The notes beneath the pieces were generated by a model. The model worked only from the letters and a program-made list of their open reading frames with translations, made no database searches and was not told the DNA's origin. From positions 1 through 63,336 of the forward strand of contig CALDSK010000189.1 in NCBI GenBank assembly GCA_937911865.1: a DNA stretch of 63,336 bases, read 5' to 3'. A program made the position numbers and the translations under genes. Below are positions 37,545-47,808 of the stretch, one piece after another (within the stretch, counting starts at the first letter, position 1; each line of letters opens with the position of its first letter). The stretch is from an uncultured Synechococcus sp. GTDB lineage: Bacteria; Cyanobacteriota; Cyanobacteriia; Phormidesmidales; Phormidesmidaceae.

Positions 37545-39821
37545 ATGCGCGATAGATTACGCCCTACCAGATTGCTTGCGCTGGGATTAGGTCTCAACTG
37601 CTGTTTCTCATCAGTGCCTGCGTTAGCTCAGTTTGCTGATCAAACTATTGCTGTGTTTAGTCGTGAGCGCAGTCACGATTTGCTGCAAGCGTCTTTTCTG
37701 GGCTGTGATTTACCAGAAGTTTCTCCTACACCAGAAGTTTCTCCTACATTTGAGACTGAATTTGTCCAAACTTTGCTAATGGCCGCTGAAGCAATCGCCG
37801 AAAAAGCAGAAAGCCTTGAGCATAAGGGCGATGCCCTGTATGCGATTGGGCAAAGCTACGCCTGCATGGGAGATGACAACAAAGCAGATGCTGTATTGCA
37901 ACAATCGCTCGCGCTGGTGCCTTCCATAGCTTGGACAACCTACCAAGGGAAGCGTTTGGTCGAGATTGCTGAAGTCTACGGCGATTTGATGGGCGATATT
38001 GAGCAGATGAATGCTGTGCTTGCAGAGGCGATCGCACTAATAGAAGTCGATCCAGACAGCAGTGCAAATATCTATTATCCGACTCTAATGGAAGCAGCTC
38101 ACCTGTACGCCGAACAGGGGCAGTATCAGCAGCTGCGTGCTCTGATTGATTCCACCGAAAACCTGTACGTGCGTGAGCAACTGATGATTGCTGCCTCACG
38201 GCCGTTGCTGTCAGCTGCCGGAGAGACGGACAGCGAGCTGGATAGAGAGACAGATAGAGACTTAATCCGTCAGCTGTTCTCAGAATTTGATATAGATGCG
38301 CTTTCTGATGAACCCCTTGCGCGCGGCGTTGAACCTGCTGCCGCGACTGCTCAAACGTATCCTTCGCATACTTTGTTTGACTATCACGATCAGTTGCATG
38401 CGCTTCAAATCGACTCTGCAAGCATATTTGTCGCTGAGCAGAGCGCTATTATTGAGCAGCTTCCAGGTCCGCTGATGCAGGCTGTTGCCGCCTCAATGCT
38501 GGGAGAATTTCTGTCATCCAATGCGCATCCAGAAGTCGGATTGCCTATTTTGGAAGCCTCGCTGCAAAGCTTTAACCGCAATGTGAACGAACAATCGCTC
38601 GCTACCGTTGAAGGGGCCTGGATTTTGGAGCATTCTCATCGGGCTCGAATTCAGTTCGCGATCGCCTCAGCGTTAGTTAGATCCGGTGATTTTGAACGTG
38701 GCCTATCTGTGGTGCGAGAGATCACTACAGAGCCAAGTATTTTGGGCGGTGCGGCCCCGGGCTCTGTTGAGCATCTGCTGATGTTTCTAGAGGCTGTTCC
38801 ATCGCCTACCTTTTCACTTTCTGACGCGCAGCGGCACGCCATTTTGAGTGAGGCCCTGACGCTCTTGCCACAGATTGAAAACGATTCGCGCAGATTTTAT
38901 GTGCTGACGCAGATTGCGAATATCTATGTCGACTCGGGTGAGGTGGAGAGCGCTCGCTCGTTAAGGTCTGCTGTCGATGATAGCTATGCCACTGCCGGTG
39001 CAGCGATGTCGCATCAATACGCTCAGTTTTTGATTGGCATTGGGGAGTACGAACAGGCGATCGCGTTAATTCAAACACCCGATGAGGCCCAACTCGATGC
39101 GGCCCAACCCGATGAGCAGGCTAATGTCAGCTTGATGCGATCGCTGCCCTCTTACTTTTTAGCCGTTGGGCAATCCGAGCGAGCCAAAGCGCTGTTCAAC
39201 GCGCTCCCTACGATTGAGCATCGTGTAAGTGCAACGCCCTTCATGGTGAAAGAATATTATGCCTTGGGACTGTCAGATGAAGTGTTTGCTTTGACAGCTC
39301 ATATGTTGAACGAGGTGCAGAGCGACGACTTTCGCATAGAGACCGATAACAGATTTGGCAGTGACTACTACTCTGAAGAAGAAATCTTCACTGAAGTAGC
39401 GCGTCAGCGTATCTATCTCGCTGAGCACTTGCTTGAGCCGTACAGCGCTAATAGTGACTACATTAATGACCAAGACATTACCGCAGATAGTCTGTTCCCT
39501 GAGGCTGTTCGCTTAGTTAGTGGGATTGAGAATGAGGTTTTGCGCAGTGCAATGATCGAGAAGATACTACCTGTGGACGTTGGATTAGTGATGTTTATTC
39601 AAGACGATGTGCTGACAACGCCAGAGAGTACTTTCTTGCGATGGGTCTTGGACTCACTAGATTTAGGTGATTTTGAAACGGCGGTGACGGCTGCTAGGCA
39701 ACTGCGATCGCCCTACTTTCAATCTCGCGCCCTGACCCAGATTGCGAATAGCTATATAGCTGCTGATGAACCCCCTATAATCAGCGCTGAAACTCGACAA
39801 ATGCTGAGTCAGATCACCTAA
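37545..39821 (+). CDS. Secreted alpha-helical repeat (TPR-like) protein
   Basis: This 758-residue protein has a signal peptide (MRDRLRPTRLLALGLGLNCC..., cleavage likely after ALA at residue 28). The remainder is Ala/Leu/Glu-rich helical hairpins resembling degenerate TPRs, with phrases such as IGQSYACMGDDNKADAVLQQ. Residues about 57-68 are a duplicated PEVSPT linker. No catalytic motif is visible. It likely acts as a periplasmic or lumenal protein-interaction scaffold. It is divergent from the HtrA-like gene and upstream of psbP. Confidence 0.7.
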   Translation: MRDRLRPTRLLALGLGLNCCFSSVPALAQFADQTIAVFSRERSHDLLQASFLGCDLPEVSPTPEVSPTFETEFVQTLLMAAEAIAEKAESLEHKGDALYAIGQSYACMGDDNKADAVLQQSLALVPSIAWTTYQGKRLVEIAEVYGDLMGDIEQMNAVLAEAIALIEVDPDSSANIYYPTLMEAAHLYAEQGQYQQLRALIDSTENLYVREQLMIAASRPLLSAAGETDSELDRETDRDLIRQLFSEFDIDALSDEPLARGVEPAAATAQTYPSHTLFDYHDQLHALQIDSASIFVAEQSAIIEQLPGPLMQAVAASMLGEFLSSNAHPEVGLPILEASLQSFNRNVNEQSLATVEGAWILEHSHRARIQFAIASALVRSGDFERGLSVVREITTEPSILGGAAPGSVEHLLMFLEAVPSPTFSLSDAQRHAILSEALTLLPQIENDSRRFYVLTQIANIYVDSGEVESARSLRSAVDDSYATAGAAMSHQYAQFLIGIGEYEQAIALIQTPDEAQLDAAQPDEQANVSLMRSLPSYFLAVGQSERAKALFNALPTIEHRVSATPFMVKEYYALGLSDEVFALTAHMLNEVQSDDFRIETDNRFGSDYYSEEEIFTEVARQRIYLAEHLLEPYSANSDYINDQDITADSLFPEAVRLVSGIENEVLRSAMIEKILPVDVGLVMFIQDDVLTTPESTFLRWVLDSLDLGDFETAVTAARQLRSPYFQSRALTQIANSYIAADEPPIISAETRQMLSQIT
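37713..37748. repeat. 18-bp tandem duplication in coding sequence
   Basis: CCAGAAGTTTCTCCTACA occurs twice in a row (37713-37730, 37731-37748), encoding two copies of PEVSPT in the linker after the signal peptide of the helical-repeat protein. Confidence 0.9.
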
Positions 39822-39948
39822 TAGATGACCGCTGCGAGCCAGTAACCGGTTAGCAACCATTTTTGCGCTTCTCCCCTCCCATGGCACAATTGAGAGACCT
39901 AGTTGAATGGCTCAGTTGAATGATCCAGAGGATAGAGAGCGTAAAACC

Positions 39949-40506
39949 ATGAAAAACACCTTTAAGACGCTGCAGCGATTTGCTGCCATATTTGTGATTG
40001 TACTGGCGCTAGGCTTGCAAAGCTGCTCTTCTGGGGTGAGCTTGCAGTCTTACAACGATAGCTACGAAGGTTACGAGTTTCGATATCCGACCGGCTGGGT
40101 TCCTGCAAATGTAGAAGGCGGGCCTGATACTGTTTTTCACGACATTATTAACAATGACGAAAATGTCAGCGTAGTGGTCAGTCCAGTTTCTGGAGGTAAG
40201 ACGCTGCCAGATTTGGGTACGCCCAGCGAAGTGGGCTACAAGCTCTCTAAAAGCATTACTTCCCTAGCCGCTGACGATCGCAACGTAGAGCTGGTGAATG
40301 CGCAATCGTTTGAGGCGGGCGACAAGCTCTATTACATTTTGGAATATGTGGCTAATTTGCCATCTGGCCGCACTCGTCACGATTTGGCCAGTGTGATTAT
40401 TCGTCGTGGTCAGCTGTATACCTTCAATGCTTCGCTCCCTGAGAGCAGATGGAAAGATTTGAAGGACACCATGAAACAGGCGGTGGCTTCGTTCTCGGTT
40501 TACTAA
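39949..40506 (+). CDS. psbP: PsbP (CyanoP) photosystem II lipoprotein
   Basis: The ATG at 39949 is preferred to an upstream in-frame start (39907) because the lipoprotein signal then begins at once (MKNTFKTLQRF) and ends in the lipobox LGLQSC at residues 21-26. The mature part of the 185-residue protein has the PsbP fold landmarks YEGYEFRYPTGWVP and VIIRRGQLYTFNASLPESRW. CyanoP is a thylakoid-lumen lipoprotein assisting photosystem II assembly. It is followed by maf on the same strand. Confidence 0.9.
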   Translation: MKNTFKTLQRFAAIFVIVLALGLQSCSSGVSLQSYNDSYEGYEFRYPTGWVPANVEGGPDTVFHDIINNDENVSVVVSPVSGGKTLPDLGTPSEVGYKLSKSITSLAADDRNVELVNAQSFEAGDKLYYILEYVANLPSGRTRHDLASVIIRRGQLYTFNASLPESRWKDLKDTMKQAVASFSVY

Positions 40507-40669
40507 CGATTTGAGAGGATAGGCCTCTTGTGCTAACTCGTTGGATTTTGCCGACTTATTGATTCAATCGGGCGTACTCATGCGGATTCTTATCCTCTGT
40601 GGGTGCGCCTTTTCCGTAGGTTTCTTGCTAGGCTAGTGCTCTCCCCAACTCACCCCTTTGAATTCACTC

Positions 40670-41263
40670 ATGGCCGATATTCAATTCGTGCTGGCTTCCG
40701 CTTCCGTAGCCCGTCGAAATTTATTGATAGATGCAGGTATCCAGCCGTTTGTGTGTCCTAGTAATTTTGATGAGGACGCGGTGGTGATTCGCGATCCGCG
40801 TGAGCTGGTGCAGGCGCTGGCGCTGGGAAAAGCGCAGGCGGTGAAGCCACAGTTTAGTAGCGCACTGATTTTGGGCTGTGATTCGGTGCTGGCAATTGAT
40901 GGTGTGGTGTATGGCAAGCCGGAGAGTAAGCAAGAAGCAATGGACCGCTGGCGAGCAATGCGCGGTGGTTCGGGAGAATTGTTGACGGGCTATGCCTTGC
41001 TAGCACCCGGAAAGGATCCGCTGGTGCGCTACCGGATGACCAAGGTATTTTTTGCCAAGATTACGGACGAGGAGATTCGGGCCTATATTGATACGGGTGA
41101 GCCCATGCACTGTGCGGGCGCTTTTGCGACGGATGGTAAGGGCAGTATGTTTGTTGAAAAAATCGAGGGCTGTCATACCAACGTGGTGGGGCTAAGCATT
41201 CCTTTGCTGCGGCAGATGATGGCGGAGCTGGGCTACCGAGCGATTGATTTTTGGGGCCGCTAG
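40670..41263 (+). CDS. maf: Maf-family nucleotide pyrophosphatase
   Basis: The start is ATG at 40670; the longer frame begins with TTG. The 197-residue protein has the N-terminal FVLASASVARRNLL loop, the catalytic Asp in ILGCDSVL, KPESKQEAM and the terminal AGAFATDGKGSMFVEKIEG. The family hydrolyses dTTP, UTP or modified nucleotides to monophosphates (house-cleaning). It is cytoplasmic and lies 160 bp after psbP. Confidence 0.92.
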   Translation: MADIQFVLASASVARRNLLIDAGIQPFVCPSNFDEDAVVIRDPRELVQALALGKAQAVKPQFSSALILGCDSVLAIDGVVYGKPESKQEAMDRWRAMRGGSGELLTGYALLAPGKDPLVRYRMTKVFFAKITDEEIRAYIDTGEPMHCAGAFATDGKGSMFVEKIEGCHTNVVGLSIPLLRQMMAELGYRAIDFWGR

Positions 41264-41299
41264 CTGTTCCCTTTAAGGGCTCTGCTGGTCGCCACAGAA

Positions 41300-41341
41300 T
41301 ATTCACTACGGAGTATTCACTACGGAGTATTCACGACAGCG
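41300..41341. repeat. 14-bp tandem repeat between maf and UPF0182 gene
   Basis: TATTCACTACGGAG occurs at 41300-41313 and 41314-41327, followed by a degenerate third copy to 41341. It may be a slippage product or a repeated binding site in the leader of the UPF0182 gene. Confidence 0.8.
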
Positions 41342-41398
41342 TATTAATTTTTGGGAGCCGGTTTTTGGGTCAGTAGATTTTTGGGGAGTCTGTAGACG

Positions 41399-44300
41399 AT
41401 GGCACGAGCTGCGGATCGATACGCTAAATCACCTACGGATAGTGTGGCTTCAGGCCGATTGAGACGGCGACAGGCGGCCAATCGAGCCACTCGCTTTTTG
41501 GGTCTCTCAGGTATGCTGGCGATAGTCATTGCCTATGTGGTGACCTACTACTGGGCAGAGGGGCTGTGGTTTGAGGAAGTAGGATTTTTATCTGAGTTTG
41601 TAGTGCGATCGCGCACTCAACTCCTTTTAGGAACGCTGACTTTAGTCACTAGTCTTGCGTTCACGTTTTTCAACTTTAGTGTTGCCAAACGCTTACAGTT
41701 CAATCGCAACTGCATTCTGCCAAATCAGGCCAATCTAAGCGTTGGTCTGGGTTTGAGATCTCTATTGCCTGTACTCCTGGTTTTGGGTCTAGTGATTGGC
41801 GCTGGGCTATTCCATCACATTCAGCTAGCGGTGGCTGAGCTGCTAACCGTCAGAGCACCGATCCCTTCTCCGATTGGATTAAGCTTTACCGCGAACTGGG
41901 ATCTTGGTCAGAGATTAGTGACACAGCCCGTTGGGCTGGGATTAGTGGTGGGAAGTGCGATCGCTTTGGTTACGTTCCCGGTCCCGCTGCTGCGTTTGAG
42001 CGCGGTTGTTTTGAGCCTTGCGTTTGGCATTATTCTCACTGAAGAATGGGCCCGGGTGTTACCGGCTTTGAATCCGACGCCGTTTGGTCAGATAGATCCT
42101 GTCTTTGGCCGAGATCTAAGCTTTTATTTATTTCAGCTACCGCTGTTTGAGCTGATAGAGTTTTGGCTATCGGGGTTGCTTTTATTTGTGCTGGTAGCGG
42201 TGACGCTGGAGTATTTGCTGGCGGGTAATACGTTTAGTCAGGGGCGGTTTGCTGGTTTTTCGAGTGGGCAGCAGCGCCATTTGAGTGCGATCGCCTCTGG
42301 CCTTTTGGCGGTGACTGCGCTAACCCACTGGTTAGGTCGTTACGAGCTGCTTTATTCCAAGCAGGGCGTTAGCTATGGGGCTAGCTTTACCGATATTTAT
42401 GTAGACCTGCCAGTCAACGCCGCGCTGAGCTTTATTTCGTTAGGGCTTTCACTGACGCTGCTGTGGCGGGCTTTGGGCAAACGATCGACCGCACGACGCC
42501 TAGAAGGCAGTGTCCTTAAGGCGAGGCCAGTGGTCGGTGCGATCACGCTGTATCTTCTTTTCGCACTCATTGGCAATACGCTTGCTCCCTGGTTAGTTCA
42601 GCGCTTGGCCGTACAGCCTAATGAGCTGCAAAGAGAGCGCAGTTATCTAGAGCGCACCATTGCGTTTACCCGCGACGCCTTCGATCTGACAAATATTCAA
42701 ACCGAACCGTTCAACCCACAGGGTGACCTTACCAGCGCCAAGCTGGAAGACAACGATCTGACTGTGCGGAACATTCGTCTGTGGGATACTCGGCCTCTGT
42801 TAGAGTCAAACCGCCAGCTTCAGCAGATTCGTTCTTACTACAAGTTCGCCGATGCCGATGTCGATAGATACAGTCTCTCAGCCGATAGCGAAGCGGTAAG
42901 TCGCCGTCAGGTTTTGATTTCTGCTCGGGAGCTGGATTATCAAGAAGTGCCTGACATTGCAAAAACCTGGGTAAACGAGCACCTAGTGTATACCCATGGC
43001 TACGGCTTTACGATGAGCCCTGTCAATACAGCTGGGCCCAGCGGCTTACCCGAGTACTTCATCAAAGATATCGCCCACACGCCGAGTTCTCCTGTCATTG
43101 AGCGCTCTATCCCGATTGGCAAGCCGCGCATTTACTACGGTGAGCTGACGAATAACTACGTCATGACTGGTGCGAGATCTCCAGAGCTGGATTTTCCTAG
43201 CGATAGCGACAACGGCGAAGAAAACGTATACAACCGCTACGATGGCCAAGGCGGTATTAATATCGGACCGATCTGGCGCAGATTGCTGTTTGCCAAGCAT
43301 CTGGGGGATTGGAAAATGCTGCTAACTGATAACTTTACGCCAGATACTCATCTTCTGTTTCGACGCAATATTAAGCGCCGGGTGCGGCGAATAGCGCCGT
43401 TCTTGCAGTTCGATGGTGATCCGTATTTGGTGATTGCTAACGCGGGCAGTAATTATGCCCCACCCGGAGAAGAGTCTGGGACGAACTATTTGTACTGGGT
43501 AATTGATGCCTATACGACGAGCGATCGCTATCCTTATTCCGACCCAGGTACTAACGACTTTAACTACATCCGCAACTCAATCAAAACCGTTGTTGATGCC
43601 TACAACGGTTCCGTTCACTTCTATATTGCTGATGAGGCCGATCCGATTATTCGCACTTGGGCGGCCACCTTCCCAGATATGTTTGAGCCCTTATCTGACT
43701 TGCCTGAAACGCTAAAAGCGCACATTCGCTATCCTCAAGACTTTTCGGCGATTCAGTCTGATCAGCTGCTTACCTATCACATGACCGATGCTCAAGTTTT
43801 CTACAACCGAGAAGACCTGTGGCGAGCGCCCAACGAAATCTATGCGAATGAAGAGCAGGTGGTAGAGCCTTACTACCTGATTATGGAACTGCCGGGCGAA
43901 GAGAACGGTGAATTTGTCTTGATGCGTCCGTTTACTCCGGCTAGGCGGAACAACCTGGTAGCCTGGCTAGCCGCTCGCTCAGACGGTGAGCAGTATGGCC
44001 GTCAGCTGCTCTATCAGTTTCCTAAGCAGGAGCTGATATTTGGTCCGGAGCAAATAGAGGCTCGGATCAATCAGGAGCCGGAAATCTCTCAGCGAATTTC
44101 TCTATGGAATACACAGGGGTCGAAGGCGAATCAGGGTAATCTCCTGGTGATTCCGATTGAGCAGTCTTTACTGTATGTGGAGCCGCTGTATTTGGAGGCT
44201 GAGCAAAACCGACTGCCGATTTTAGCGCGAGTGATTGTCGCCTATCAAAATCGGATTGTGATGGCCGAGACTCTAGAAGAAGGGCTAGAAGCTATTTTTG

Positions 44301-44419
44301 AAGGAGATGAGCAACGTGCACCAGCCATCATTAGAGAGCTAGAAAACGGTGCTGATGGGGTAGAGAATTTGCTGCTACCGAGTGATGAAGCGCCAACGCT
44401 GGCCGATGAAGCGCCGTAA
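41399..44419 (+). CDS. UPF0182 family membrane protein
   Basis: This 1006-residue protein has a basic N-terminus, about seven membrane segments in residues 35-390 (starting LGLSGMLAIVIAYVVTYYW) and a large C-terminal soluble region containing the family-typical RSYLERTIAFTRDAFDL, GPSGLPEYFIKDI and GRQLLYQFPKQELIFGP. The family is widespread in cyanobacteria and actinobacteria with no settled role. The length is normal and nothing looks broken. Confidence 0.9.
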   Translation: MARAADRYAKSPTDSVASGRLRRRQAANRATRFLGLSGMLAIVIAYVVTYYWAEGLWFEEVGFLSEFVVRSRTQLLLGTLTLVTSLAFTFFNFSVAKRLQFNRNCILPNQANLSVGLGLRSLLPVLLVLGLVIGAGLFHHIQLAVAELLTVRAPIPSPIGLSFTANWDLGQRLVTQPVGLGLVVGSAIALVTFPVPLLRLSAVVLSLAFGIILTEEWARVLPALNPTPFGQIDPVFGRDLSFYLFQLPLFELIEFWLSGLLLFVLVAVTLEYLLAGNTFSQGRFAGFSSGQQRHLSAIASGLLAVTALTHWLGRYELLYSKQGVSYGASFTDIYVDLPVNAALSFISLGLSLTLLWRALGKRSTARRLEGSVLKARPVVGAITLYLLFALIGNTLAPWLVQRLAVQPNELQRERSYLERTIAFTRDAFDLTNIQTEPFNPQGDLTSAKLEDNDLTVRNIRLWDTRPLLESNRQLQQIRSYYKFADADVDRYSLSADSEAVSRRQVLISARELDYQEVPDIAKTWVNEHLVYTHGYGFTMSPVNTAGPSGLPEYFIKDIAHTPSSPVIERSIPIGKPRIYYGELTNNYVMTGARSPELDFPSDSDNGEENVYNRYDGQGGINIGPIWRRLLFAKHLGDWKMLLTDNFTPDTHLLFRRNIKRRVRRIAPFLQFDGDPYLVIANAGSNYAPPGEESGTNYLYWVIDAYTTSDRYPYSDPGTNDFNYIRNSIKTVVDAYNGSVHFYIADEADPIIRTWAATFPDMFEPLSDLPETLKAHIRYPQDFSAIQSDQLLTYHMTDAQVFYNREDLWRAPNEIYANEEQVVEPYYLIMELPGEENGEFVLMRPFTPARRNNLVAWLAARSDGEQYGRQLLYQFPKQELIFGPEQIEARINQEPEISQRISLWNTQGSKANQGNLLVIPIEQSLLYVEPLYLEAEQNRLPILARVIVAYQNRIVMAETLEEGLEAIFEGDEQRAPAIIRELENGADGVENLLLPSDEAPTLADEAP

Positions 44420-44626
44420 ACGTAGGCGGCAGTGAGAAAGCCTTTCTTTCGAGCCGTCAGAATTCCGCTGACAGATCCAGCCTTAAGAAACAGATGTGGT
44501 TTTGCTGATATTTATGACGAACTGTTGCTAGAGATGGGCAGTGGGTAGCGTGTCTTCAGTATCGTATAGGCGATGTTATTTAGCTGATGCTAATAGCACT
44601 ACTGATGACATGATGGGTCGCAAGCC

Positions 44627-45250
44627 ATGGCTTCTTCTTCTCTTTCTACGCCCGCTTCAGCTCAAGGGCGCTCTTCTATAAGGCCGTTGGCTATTTATTG
44701 GCTGATAGGTGCGGTGGTGGGCGGCTTGTCTCTGCGCCCCGAGCTGGCCAATGCCACAACAAGTGAATTTGACACTTCTCATTTGCTATCTATTGCGATC
44801 GCACTGCTCGCTACGGTGGTGACGACGATTGCGTATAGCAAGATTGTAACGACTGGCGGGCGATCGCTTCATCTGCCTACCCTATTCGGATTTTCCGTTC
44901 TCAACGGTTTGTTTGAGACAATTTTGTTTATTGCGAGCTTTAAGATTGGGGTTGCTTTGGCGGCTCCGTTAACTGCTCAACCTATCTGGCTATTTCTTGC
45001 AGGCAGCTTTACTTTCTTCGCTTATTTGGGCGCTATCCATGCGCTGTTTTGGATCAAGATTCTGCCATCTCACCTCAATAAGAGCCCGTCTGTAAAAAAT
45101 GTACGTCGAGTTTGGATAGTTGGCTTGACGCTGGTTAGTCTGCTGTGGGGTTGGCTCTATTTTGGCTACCAAGATTTTTGGTCTGTTGTAGTACTACATG
45201 CTTTGTTTGACGCAGGGATGGTTTATTCCATTCGCTATCGTTTGGCGTAA
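44627..45250 (+). CDS. Polytopic membrane protein of unknown function
   Basis: This 207-residue protein has five or six hydrophobic segments (about 22-38, 53-72, 85-105, 112-140, 155-172, 182-198). The last contains VVVLHALFDAGMVY, which recalls the final motif of CPBP (CAAX-like) intramembrane proteins, but the Glu-Glu motif of active CPBP proteases is missing. The N-terminus is Ser-rich. I do not assign a function. Confidence 0.65.
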   Translation: MASSSLSTPASAQGRSSIRPLAIYWLIGAVVGGLSLRPELANATTSEFDTSHLLSIAIALLATVVTTIAYSKIVTTGGRSLHLPTLFGFSVLNGLFETILFIASFKIGVALAAPLTAQPIWLFLAGSFTFFAYLGAIHALFWIKILPSHLNKSPSVKNVRRVWIVGLTLVSLLWGWLYFGYQDFWSVVVLHALFDAGMVYSIRYRLA

Positions 45251-45343
45251 GCCGCACTGACTGTTGACCAAATCTCTACGGATAGTTCTCCGTAGGAAAT
45301 GGTTATTCAGGATCTCATTCGTCTGTGTACCAGCATTCTAACG

Positions 45344-45382
45344 ACAAACGAGGAGGCTCCGTAGAAGAGCCTCCTCGTTTGT
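45344..45382. terminator. Bidirectional terminator
   Basis: ACAAACGAGGAGGCTC (45344-45359) and GAGCCTCCTCGTTTGT (45367-45382) form a perfect 16-bp stem with a 7-base loop. It sits between the converging membrane-protein and dps genes and can serve both strands. Confidence 0.85.
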
Positions 45383-45429
45383 ATGAATCACTATTTAGCG
45401 ACCAGAATTAAGCGTTTGCAGGCAGCGCA

Positions 45430-45936
45430 TTAGCCAACCAAATGCGCTTCTAAGAACCAGAGGCGCTTATCAATGGTTCGAGAAACTTCTGTATACAAAT
45501 CGCTAGTGTCCATATCACCTAAGTCATCTGCTTTCGCGATACCTTCGCGTAGATGCTTCGCATATGCCGCATAGCGATCGGCCAAGGCCGCTACGTGCTC
45601 CATGCCACCTACTGCATCAAAGTCATACTCAGGCAGTATAGAATTGCTAGCAGCCATGCGAACAGTTCCCATGGCTGTGCCAGCTAACGCTGTAACGCGC
45701 TCAGCGAGCATATCGGCAAACTCTTCTAGCTCGCCTGCCATTTCATCGAACAGCAGATGTAGCTGATAGAAGTCTTTGCCCTTTACATTCCAATGCGCTT
45801 GCTTGGTTTGCGTCCGTAAGTCGGTAGTGGCTGCAAGCGTACCGTTGAGCATGTCTACGACAGACTGGCGAGTGTCGAGTGGAAGATCGATGCGGGTGGG
45901 ATAGAACGCAGTTTTAGAAGATGTGGTTGCAACCAT
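45430..45936 (-). CDS. dps: Dps ferritin-like DNA-protection protein
   Basis: The ATG at 45936 has a strong GGAGG five to six bases upstream, so the 25-residue extension to 46011 is rejected. The 168-residue protein has the complete inter-subunit ferroxidase set at Dps spacing: His48, His60, Asp64, Asp75 and Glu79 (AHWNVKG, FDEMAGELEEFADML). It forms a dodecamer that oxidises iron with peroxide and may bind DNA. It lies divergent to gatB and ends at a bidirectional terminator. Confidence 0.92.
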   Translation of the reverse strand: MVATTSSKTAFYPTRIDLPLDTRQSVVDMLNGTLAATTDLRTQTKQAHWNVKGKDFYQLHLLFDEMAGELEEFADMLAERVTALAGTAMGTVRMAASNSILPEYDFDAVGGMEHVAALADRYAAYAKHLREGIAKADDLGDMDTSDLYTEVSRTIDKRLWFLEAHLVG

Positions 45937-46262
45937 AAGGGCCTCCGTGGGTAAGGTGCGATCGCTCATAGGGTCATCGTAAAGGCTAAGGCTCAGAATA
46001 CTGTTACGCATTAACCTTTGGTTAGATTTATTGTTGAGCCTGTTACCTTTGACTAACTTCTTATTGACTTCTTAAGTATACTCGTAATGACTTCGTTTTA
46101 ACAAACGAGTCTTGCTATCTTGGTTGCTTTCTTTCGTCGATATAGCGTCGATTGGTTAAGCCTTGCGCTGCTATGCGCTCCAAGTGCAGATGATAGCGAT
46201 ACAATTGCCCATGTCGATTGTTTGTTGTTTTTACTGTCTCTATTACATAAGCCGAAGCTTTT

Positions 46263-47744
46263 ATGACTGCTGCTGCACCTGCAAAAACTAAGTATGAAGC
46301 TGTGATTGGTCTAGAAACCCACTGTCAGCTGAGTACAGAAACCAAGATTTTTTCCACTAGCTCCGCTGCCTTTGGTGCTGATCCAAATACGTACATCGAT
46401 CCGGTGACGATGGGACTGCCGGGGGTACTGCCTGTGCTAAATGAAAAAGTCCTGGAGTATGCGGTGAAAGCTGGACTCGCTTTGAATTGCCAGATTGCGC
46501 CCTACAGCAAGTTTGATCGCAAGCAGTATTTTTACCCCGATTTACCGAAGAACTATCAGATTTCGCAGTTTGACTTGCCGATTGCTGAACATGGCTGGCT
46601 AGAAATTGAAATTTTGAAAGACGGGGAGCCAGTGCGTAAGCGTATTGGCGTGACTCGTCTGCACATGGAAGAAGATGCGGGTAAGCTGGTGCACGGTGGC
46701 GGTGGCGATTTGGCTGCGGCTGCTTACTCTCTGGTGGACTACAACCGGGCGGGCGTGCCGCTAGTCGAAATTGTATCGGAGCCGGACATCCGCTCGGGCG
46801 AGGAGGCTGCGGCCTACGCGGAAGAGATTCGGCGGATTATTCGCTACTTGGGGGTGGGCGATGGCAACATGCAGGAAGGCTCGCTGCGGTGCGATGTGAA
46901 TATTTCGGTGAGACCAGTGGGCCAGAAGGAATTTGGCACGAAGGTTGAAATTAAGAATATGAATAGCTTTAGCGCGATCGCAAAAGCTATTGATTATGAA
47001 ATTGAACGCCAAATTGAAGCCATTGAGTCAGGCGAGCCGATCTATCAGGAAACGCGCCTGTGGGAAGAAGGGCCACAGCGCACGAAAAGTATGCGATTAA
47101 AGGAAGGCTCTAGCGACTATCGCTATTTTCCTGAGCCCGATTTGCCACCGATTGAAGTGAGCGCCGATCAGCTGAAGCGTTGGCAAGACGAGCTGCCTGA
47201 GCTGCCCGCTCAAAAGCGAAAGCGATATCAAGAGGAGATTGGGCTGTCGGCTTACGACACCATGGTGATGATTGATGACCGAGCGGGCGCTGAATTTTTT
47301 GAGCGGGCGATCGCGACAGGTGCTTCCAGTAAGCTGGTTGCCAATTGGATTATGAGCGATATTGCTGGGTATCTTAATGCTGAAAAACTGAGCATTGCTG
47401 ATATCAAGCTCTCGCCTGAGGCACTAGCTGAGATGGTGAAGCTGATTGAAGATGGCACCATCAGCAATAAAATCGGCAAAGATATGTTACCGACGCTACT
47501 AAAAAGTGGCGGATCGCCCAAAGAAATTGTGGAGAGAGAAGGACTTAGTCAGATATCTGATCCAGCTGAGATTGAAGCGATGATTGATGACGTTATTGCC
47601 GCTCATCCTGATGAACTGGCAAAGTTCCGCGCCGGTAAAACGAAGCTTAAGGGCTTTTTCGTGGGTCAGGTGATGAAGCGAACGGGTGGGCGAGCAGATC
47701 CAAAACTAACTAATCAATTGCTTGGAAAGAAGCTCAGTAGTTAA
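46263..47744 (+). CDS. gatB: Asp-tRNA(Asn)/Glu-tRNA(Gln) amidotransferase subunit B
   Basis: This 493-residue protein of normal length contains YEAVIGLETHCQLSTETKIF, KFDRKQYFYPDLPKNYQISQ, CDVNISVRP and SDYRYFPEPDLPP. The C-terminal GatB_Yqey tail ends KGFFVGQVMKRTGGRADPK. It is the kinase/amidation subunit that converts misacylated Glu-tRNA(Gln) with GatA and GatC. No gatA or gatC is nearby, as is common in cyanobacteria. Confidence 0.97.
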   Translation: MTAAAPAKTKYEAVIGLETHCQLSTETKIFSTSSAAFGADPNTYIDPVTMGLPGVLPVLNEKVLEYAVKAGLALNCQIAPYSKFDRKQYFYPDLPKNYQISQFDLPIAEHGWLEIEILKDGEPVRKRIGVTRLHMEEDAGKLVHGGGGDLAAAAYSLVDYNRAGVPLVEIVSEPDIRSGEEAAAYAEEIRRIIRYLGVGDGNMQEGSLRCDVNISVRPVGQKEFGTKVEIKNMNSFSAIAKAIDYEIERQIEAIESGEPIYQETRLWEEGPQRTKSMRLKEGSSDYRYFPEPDLPPIEVSADQLKRWQDELPELPAQKRKRYQEEIGLSAYDTMVMIDDRAGAEFFERAIATGASSKLVANWIMSDIAGYLNAEKLSIADIKLSPEALAEMVKLIEDGTISNKIGKDMLPTLLKSGGSPKEIVEREGLSQISDPAEIEAMIDDVIAAHPDELAKFRAGKTKLKGFFVGQVMKRTGGRADPKLTNQLLGKKLSS

Positions 47745-47808
47745 TACTTGAGGTAAGATGGGTGCTCTTTTAGACAATGTCTCTGGTAAATACGCAAGCA
47801 TTTGATGT

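Noticed and set aside
37744..38421. 225-residue minus-strand frame
   Set aside because: Antisense to the helical-repeat protein, rich in Gln/Arg/His, with no domain.
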